DNA of 64,000 nt from Acanthosepion esculentum (lineage: Eukaryota > Mollusca > Cephalopoda > Sepiida > Sepiidae). The stretch covers positions 96,041,575 to 96,105,574 of the forward strand of contig OZ038485.1 of the NCBI GenBank assembly GCA_964036315.1, written 5' to 3'. The first letter of the stretch is position 1, and the number at the start of each line of letters is the position of its first letter. Position numbers and translations under genes: made by a program. The notes below the pieces were generated by a model that was given only the letters and a program-made list of their open reading frames with translations, was not told the DNA's origin and ran no database searches. Positions 58,612 through 64,000 of this stretch are shown piece by piece.

Positions 58612-59692
58612 GTAAGTCATAATGAGCAAATTTCTATCGACTAGCCAATACCCATCCTATGAACATAGAAAAGTAAGTAATCATAGAAGTTCTCTTACCT
58701 CTCGTGAGGAAGACATCTGTTTACTAAAGTCCTAATGTTTTCGAATGCTAAGTCCTCTTGAATTTTCTACTCTGTACATAGCTACATAGAACTATGAGAG
58801 AAAACATCTGAATAATTTTCTGTTATTAATAATAGAGATGAATTTAGCAAACTTACTAATTTTTCACTTGTTGAAATAATTCTGTACAATTTAAAGAAAA
58901 TATAATTAAATGGATTATTTTGATTTAGATAATTCCATAATTTTTTTTAGCTCTGTTCCACTAATTCCTCATCTAACAAAATTGAACATGGTATCAAACT
59001 GTCTTAGTGACTCAGGCTCTGAATTTGAATTCAGAGTTGTCCTTCTAGTCTGGTTGTTGACCCTGGCTACAGAGCCCAGACTGCTCAACTATTTACCCCT
59101 AATTGGAATTTTTGAATTCAGAATTTTTCCTTCTGCTAGACCAGTTGCCAGACAAGGCTATAGAATCCAGTCTGTCATGCAAAATGCCCTATAAACAGCT
59201 TTAGCTTATGGAACCCCCTGTCTAATTTTAATGAAATTTGGCATTGCACTCGACAGGGATTCAAGGAACAATATGCTCCTAAATTGGCTACAATATTATG
59301 TATTGTTTAAGCTGTATCTTGGGAACACACATACATACATACATACAAGAGTAGTGAATTTTCATTTTTCAAGAAAATGGCCACCTTTTCCTATTTTTTC
59401 CAAATGGGCCAGCATTGCCAGGCAACAATGTTATAACAATGCAATAGTGAAAGTGTTAATAAACAGACAAAATAGAAAGGAAGGAAGTGGAGGGAAATAT
59501 CCTGTCAATCATAGCAGCACAGATCTTATCTCTTTCGCAGCTTGAAGAAATTAAAAAGAAAAAACAAGTTAAAAGAATATATAATACCACTTAATACTCT
59601 TAAACTGCAATTAAATGAGGGTCACGCACTCGTGTGTGTGTGTGTGAGAAACGTGTGTTTATCCATCTATTGTAGAGGGGTTTCTTTAAGGT
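58612..59692. other. Intron; possible SINE relic at 58965-59225 and ATAC repeat
   Basis: 58965-59225 resembles the inverse SINE body (ctggctacagagcccagact, ctatttacccctaattggaa, gaccagttgccagacaaggc) but is decayed. A catacatacatacatac run lies at about 59331. Otherwise nothing recognised. Confidence 0.45.
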
Positions 59693-59982
59693 TTGTTCTT
59701 GAGAATTGACATGAAAAATAATAAACACTATTTATTTACTAGATGGTTTATTTATACAATTATATTTTTTATTGGGATGGTTGGCAAAACATCATCTAGT
59801 TGCCAATTGATTCGAATTTATGAAATAGTAAATATTTTCTCAATCATTTCTTTATAAATTGATAAATGATAAATATTGCATTGCATTAGTTTTAATTGTA
59901 TTATTTTTTAGGATGTACATATAAAACTATTCTTGTAAAAAGTCTAGTGTTTAATATTTTTGTTGTAAATTCTCAAGAACAA
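59693..59982. mobile_element. 290-bp MITE, same family as 14581-14970
   Basis: Left end ttgttcttgagaattgacat with aataataaacacta; right end tagtgtttaatatttttgtt with gtaaattctcaagaacaa. Ends are inverse over about 38 bases. Confidence 0.82.
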
Positions 59983-60154
59983 AAAATATTGTATAAATTC
60001 ACTTTCATCATATGTTTAGATTTTATTACAATTCTAATCATCACTTTTTAAAACTGCAAACATTGTCAAAAGTGAAGGTAGTTAAAATAAAAGTGATGTT
60101 ATGGGGAGGAACCATCTATTTGACACTGTTGTTATTGTTTTATTTTTTTTTTGT

Positions 60155-60290
60155 TTTTGTTGTTTTGAGGGCACAAAGTTCAAAATTCCCTGAAAATTCC
60201 CTGGATTGTCAGAGGACAACGGTCAAAATGCTGTTATAATAACAACAAAGATGAGGACAATAGTTTGCATGTGAATAATGTAAATAATAC
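60155..60290. repeat. Right-arm fragment of the hairpin family
   Basis: aaaattccctggattgtcag, gacaacggtcaaaatgctgt and caaagatgaggacaatagtt match the right arm at 7653-7860 in order; no left arm. Confidence 0.6.
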
Positions 60291-60513
60291 ACAATTTATC
60301 CCAAATGGAAACTTAATGAGATAAGAATTAAATAAGATTTGACAATATTGAAATCCCTTGATCTTTTTAGAAAAAAAAAACAATATCCTGTTCAAAATGA
60401 TCTGTAAGAATTTGAGAAGTGTAACTAATAAATCTTATATTCCTGAACAAAGAGAAAATCAAAGAAAAGTATTTTTTTTTTTTCTAATTTTTTTTCCTCC
60501 TTCTTCCTCCTAG

Positions 60514-60608
60514 TACTGGTTCAAATGTTAATAATCCTTCTAATCCTGGTTCAAGGCAATTGGAAAGAGAGAGAATCCAGAAATCTGCTTCTCCAAGTAG
60601 ACAGTCAG
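60514..60608 (+). CDS. KIF16B-like: Kinesin-3 gene exon: Ser/Asn-rich tail
   Basis: A 95-nt exon, phase 2 in and phase 1 out; acceptor cctcctag preceded by a long T/C tract, donor gtaagt. It encodes (R)TGSNVNNPSNPGSRQLERER followed by IQKSASPSRQS and the first base of a Gly codon. Low-complexity, Ser/Asn/Arg-rich, with no recognised domain. Support: strong splice sites and correct phase at both ends. It continues the disordered tail of the previous exon. Confidence 0.87.
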
Positions 60609-60717
60609 GTAAGTAGAAATTTTAACTGCATTTTAGAAATCTGTTAACAAGGATTCATACTTTTATATACAGCTGCCTAAAACAATGACTTCAATGGGAG
60701 AATGGTAATATTAGCAG

Positions 60718-60975
60718 TTTACTTATAAGGAAACATTTAGCATTTATTGACCGAGCATCCAATATTACTGCTTTCTATAAAAAATTTTCAGGAAAATAGG
60801 TTTCTGATGTCCACTGTTATTGCTCTTTCCAGTATTGATGGGGGTTTCCTTCTTACTTTTTTGTTTCAAGTAGTATGGAACTACATCTTATGTCAGTATT
60901 TTCTATTTGAGTTATATATGCTATCCATTTTAGTTAATGCTGCTGTTGAAAGTATTTAAGTGATGTGACGTCTGT
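60718..60975. repeat. Dispersed repeat, partner of 6290-6610
   Basis: tttattgaccgagcatccaa, ttttcaggaaaataggtttc, ctctttccagtattgatggg and gctatccattttagttaatg in the same order as at 6.3 kb. It begins 110 bases after a kinesin exon. Confidence 0.65.
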
Positions 60976-61639
60976 TATTTGGTACAGTTCTTTTGTGATT
61001 ATGTAGCACCAGTCGATAAGTTTTGAAGAAGGATGATCCTCGCTAAGAACTAACGGTTTTATTTGCTCAAATATGAATGAACTCAACAAGATTGATTCAA
61101 ATAAAATAAATTTCTTAAGGAAACCAAGATATATTTAAAAATGTAAGCAATAACTAATCTTGACAAATAAGTAAATGAACAAAATAAAATAATCTCCAAC
61201 TGAACTTCATACCAAAATATATTAACTTTAAATGAACTCCTTTACAAAGGGTATCGCTTTCAACTAAATGATACTAAATATATCTTTCACAAATTAAATT
61301 TAATACACAAACCATGATATCCAAAGAAATCTTATTTGGAATAAAATGACCTAATGGTGGTCATTTTACTCCCAACATTTTAAAACCCAACAATCAATTT
61401 CATTTGCTCAAAGCCATGAAATTTGTAGGTCTGAGGGAGGACCATCTTCTTTTGATCTTGTGAACTGGAGCTACAGAATCACAATATCAGAATGATATAT
61501 AAATTCTGTATATCAGAATATCACTAATTCCTCCTTCTATATACAAATCTATGAATAAAATGATTTTAGCTGAAGATGTCTTTTTAATGGACAAAATACA
61601 TTACATAGAAAATATCTATTTTGTCATTGTGTTTTTTAA
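60976..61639. other. No feature seen
   Basis: AT-rich intron sequence; nothing recognised. Confidence 0.5.
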
Positions 61640-62230
61640 AATCATTTCACCCCAAGCCAGGCAATAAATCCACTAAGACACAAGGGGTTAGTGAGTGTGA
61701 TAGAATCTGAGAAAAAAAAAATCTATTAAGGAGAGTGAACTATGAAAGAACAGAAGATAACAGTTCATATTGGATTTAAATATTTGATGATCAAACTTAA
61801 ATGGAAAGCAAAAACTCAGAGTTTCACTAGTGAGAAAAAGAAACTGTTAACATAGAACTTATGGTTACATCTAGCCTTTTCAACTGTAAATTGATAAGAT
61901 CTTACTGCATGTAAATTCATAAAGTCTAGGTACCGGAGAGGAAAGTTCATCAGAACAATTACCATGAAAGTATTTATAAAAAAAGGCACAGAGAATCTGT
62001 TATGGTGGTGGGAAAGTGACTGAAGCCGAGATGCCAGGTCAGGGCCAATAACATTGCAGATTCTTCTTTATATTTTATCAAGAATCTCTACATAACAGAA
62101 GAACCAGATCAGATGTGGCAGCAATATTCAAAGCATGGGCAAATGGTAGACTTATAAATATGTAAGATAGTCTGGCGAGAAAAATTGTCTAGTATGACAT
62201 AGTAAACAGACTTTCCTAGCAGCAGACCTA
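61640..62230 (-). mobile_element. LINE 3' fragment (jockey/CR1-like)
   Basis: Same family and orientation as 5124, 31213 and 36425: caccccaagccaggcaataa, cacaaggggttagtgagtgt, gaaagtgactgaagccgaga and cagatgtggcagcaatattc. Degenerate. Confidence 0.75.
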
Positions 62231-62309
62231 GCAATTAATTTAATATAATATATTTATTACATGTCATTTTTTGTATTCAATTGTGAAAGCAGAATAACAT
62301 ATATCATAT

Positions 62310-62395
62310 TTTTATTACTTCAAGCTCCCAAGAAAATTAAATTTCAGCATTAAATTGACCCATAAGGATTTGATATAACCTTAAACAAATCAATC
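62310..62395 (+). repeat. Fragment of the 35715/57130 dispersed repeat
   Basis: caagctcccaagaaaattaa, atttcagcattaaattgacc and cataaggatttgatat; ends 50 bases before the long tail exon. Confidence 0.6.
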
Positions 62396-62443
62396 ACTTA
62401 AAGAAAAGAAAATGTTTTTGTAACTCTTTAATTTATGTTTCAG

Positions 62444-64000
62444 GCATTCCAATTGCTAAGAAATCTCCATGCTCAACCAGAAAGATCAAAGACCAAAGTT
62501 CTCCTTCCAGATCCAATTCTTCTTCAAGTACCAACAATAAAGATGACCCTGAATTCTTTCTCCATAAGACCAAGAGTGAACCCCCACTCAAAGAGACCAT
62601 TTATAAGGAAGAACATAAGACTTGTCAGAATAGTGTCCCACAGAACATTAATTCTTCTGAGAGTGGTTCCATCAACTGTGACTCCTCACAACTGGCTGAC
62701 ACACCTGATAAAAAGAAAACTGTTTCAACTTTAGTGACACAGCCCAAAATCAGAGCTTCTCCAACTCAAAGTGCCAATAATAAGAATTTGACTAATGCCA
62801 AAGAAACAGTACCAATGACTATTGCTAATACCCAAAAAGTTGCTAAAGTTCAGGAAGGACAAAATAAAGATAAAATATCCATGGGTCCCAAAAGGACAGA
62901 TGTTGCCGTTCCAGGAACCACTAATACTCAACCATCTAAGAACCAAGCAAAATCCCCAGTGATCAGTAATAAGGTTAAGGCTTCTACTGAACTATCTACA
63001 AGTTCTGATCATGGCCAGTTAGCTTCATCTAAAAGGTCCAGTTCCAATTTACCAACGGTAGGTACTAACAAAGCACAAGTGTCTTCAGGTATTACATGCA
63101 AAAAATCACCACCTGAAACAAGAACTAATGGGGATCAAGGTTCTCAGAAGAATAAGCAGAATTTAATTGGACCACATCCAAATTATGAAGAATCACTAAA
63201 TGCTAAATCCAAAGAGGCAACTTCTAGAGTAAACTTACTCAGTCCTAATCTAGATGCCAGTAATCCACTTTCTAAAATCAAAAATTCAAATTCTAAAACC
63301 AATTCTTCATCTTCTCTTGATAATAATCAGAAGACTCTTAAAGAAAAGTCAAGTACACCCTGTTTGGCTTCAAGCCAGAAATCGGCACCTCTTTCTTCAA
63401 CTGATTTAAAACAAAAGGATAGAGCACAAGGTGAAGGCTGTGGAACTTGTTCAGTGGGCAAGCAAAATACTCCTGTTTTGCCAAAAGTGAACCCTGAGCA
63501 ATTTGAAGAATATCGGAAACAACAGTTGAAGAATCCAGTATCTTTGCACTTGCAGCAGTCTAAAGATTCACTCCAGGTGAACTTGCGAAAGGATCAAAGA
63601 ATTTTAAAAAGTCAGGGACTTGATAATGCTCCAGTGAAACAATCAGATCACCATGTCTCAAAATCAAGGCAGGCTGTAAGTCAGCATAAAGGTCCCCAAA
63701 GTGTAACTGGCCAAAAGGGGCCCGAAAGTGTAGCTGGCCAAGAACTATCACAGCATGACTCCACACAGACTAAGACATTGAATGTCTTGAAAGTAAAATC
63801 AACAGCCCAGTGTTCCACTCAGAAGTTATTAAAAACAGACCAAAACACACCAACGAACAAAATCAGTGGAACTGATACTCAGAATGGTAGCTTAAAATCC
63901 AAGTTAAATTCAAAAAGCAAATACTCTTCTGAATCAACTCAGTCTATGAATAGTTCTCAAGAACCATTAAATCGACACAGTAAGGGTAACTTTCAGAAAG
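62444..64000 (+). CDS. KIF16B-like: Kinesin-3 gene: very long disordered tail exon, open at window end
   Basis: Starts after acceptor atgtttcag (phase 1; G+GC makes Gly) and stays open for 518 codons to base 64000 with no stop or obvious donor, so it is 3'-partial. The protein is strongly Ser/Asn/Lys/Thr/Gln-rich, starting IPIAKKSPCSTRKIKDQSSP; no domain is recognised. A more ordered, charged patch near 63484-63620 (NPEQFEEYRKQQLKNP, then SLHLQQSKDSLQVNLRKDQR) may be a conserved short motif. At 63691-63741 there is a tandem octad-like repeat, GPQSVTGQ-K-GPESVAGQ. Such a long low-complexity exon is unlike vertebrate KIF16B (about 1300 residues) and recalls STARD9, whose tail is largely one huge exon; that would predict a START domain downstream, against a PX domain for KIF16B. 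Confidence 0.92.

Noticed and set aside
62435..62734. 99-codon frame overlapping the tail exon in another frame
   Set aside because: Out of phase with the upstream exon. The phase-1 frame stays open for 518 codons and continues the gene.

Overview
The window is animal nuclear DNA: AT-rich, with long introns, GT-AG splice sites, (TA)n microsatellites and several families of degenerate transposons. The mix of tRNA-derived and 5S-derived SINEs, endonuclease-RT LINE tails, Tc1/mariner relics and large introns points to a coleoid cephalopod, most likely an octopus. That assignment rests on recognition of repeats and was not tested by a search.

One protein-coding gene can be supported. It lies on the + strand and enters from the left: its motor-domain exons are not visible and should be upstream. 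Twelve spliced, phase-compatible exons were traced: 20687-20758, 22404-22463, 33870-34007, 37691-37742, 43192-43329, 47014-47096, 48135-48256, 51910-51969, 54592-54812, 57669-58611, 60514-60608 and 62444 to beyond the window end. Together they encode about 1180 residues. In order these are a neck coiled coil, a kinesin-3 FHA domain, a Ser-rich linker, a coiled coil of roughly 200 residues, and a very long Ser/Asn/Lys-rich disordered tail that is still open at base 64000. The neck and FHA sequence is of the KIF16B/STARD9 (kinesin-3) type. The last exon carries no stop codon in the window, so it is easy to miss.

Layout. 1-20.6 kb: no recognisable exon, probably intron of the same gene; it holds (TA)n arrays, small inverted-repeat elements, a 5S-tRNA SINE, LINE tails and a 207-bp-arm hairpin. 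20.6-34 kb: the neck exons, then an 11.4-kb intron containing a nearly identical 1.3-kb tandem duplication. 34-47 kb: FHA exons separated by SINEs, a LINE, and a degenerate Ty3/Gypsy-type element with very short LTRs nested in that LINE; a histone-type 3' stem-loop stands alone at 44.36 kb. 47-51.9 kb: linker exons, a mariner relic whose right end has expanded into a six-unit AT-rich satellite, and another 5S-tRNA SINE. 52-64 kb: coiled-coil and tail exons interspersed with LINE pieces and MITEs.

The strongest points for follow-up are the mariner-end satellite, the chimeric 5S-tRNA SINE, the long hairpin inside a probable transcription unit, the FHA domain in which the usual Gly-Arg is Gly-Gly, and the isolated histone stem-loop.
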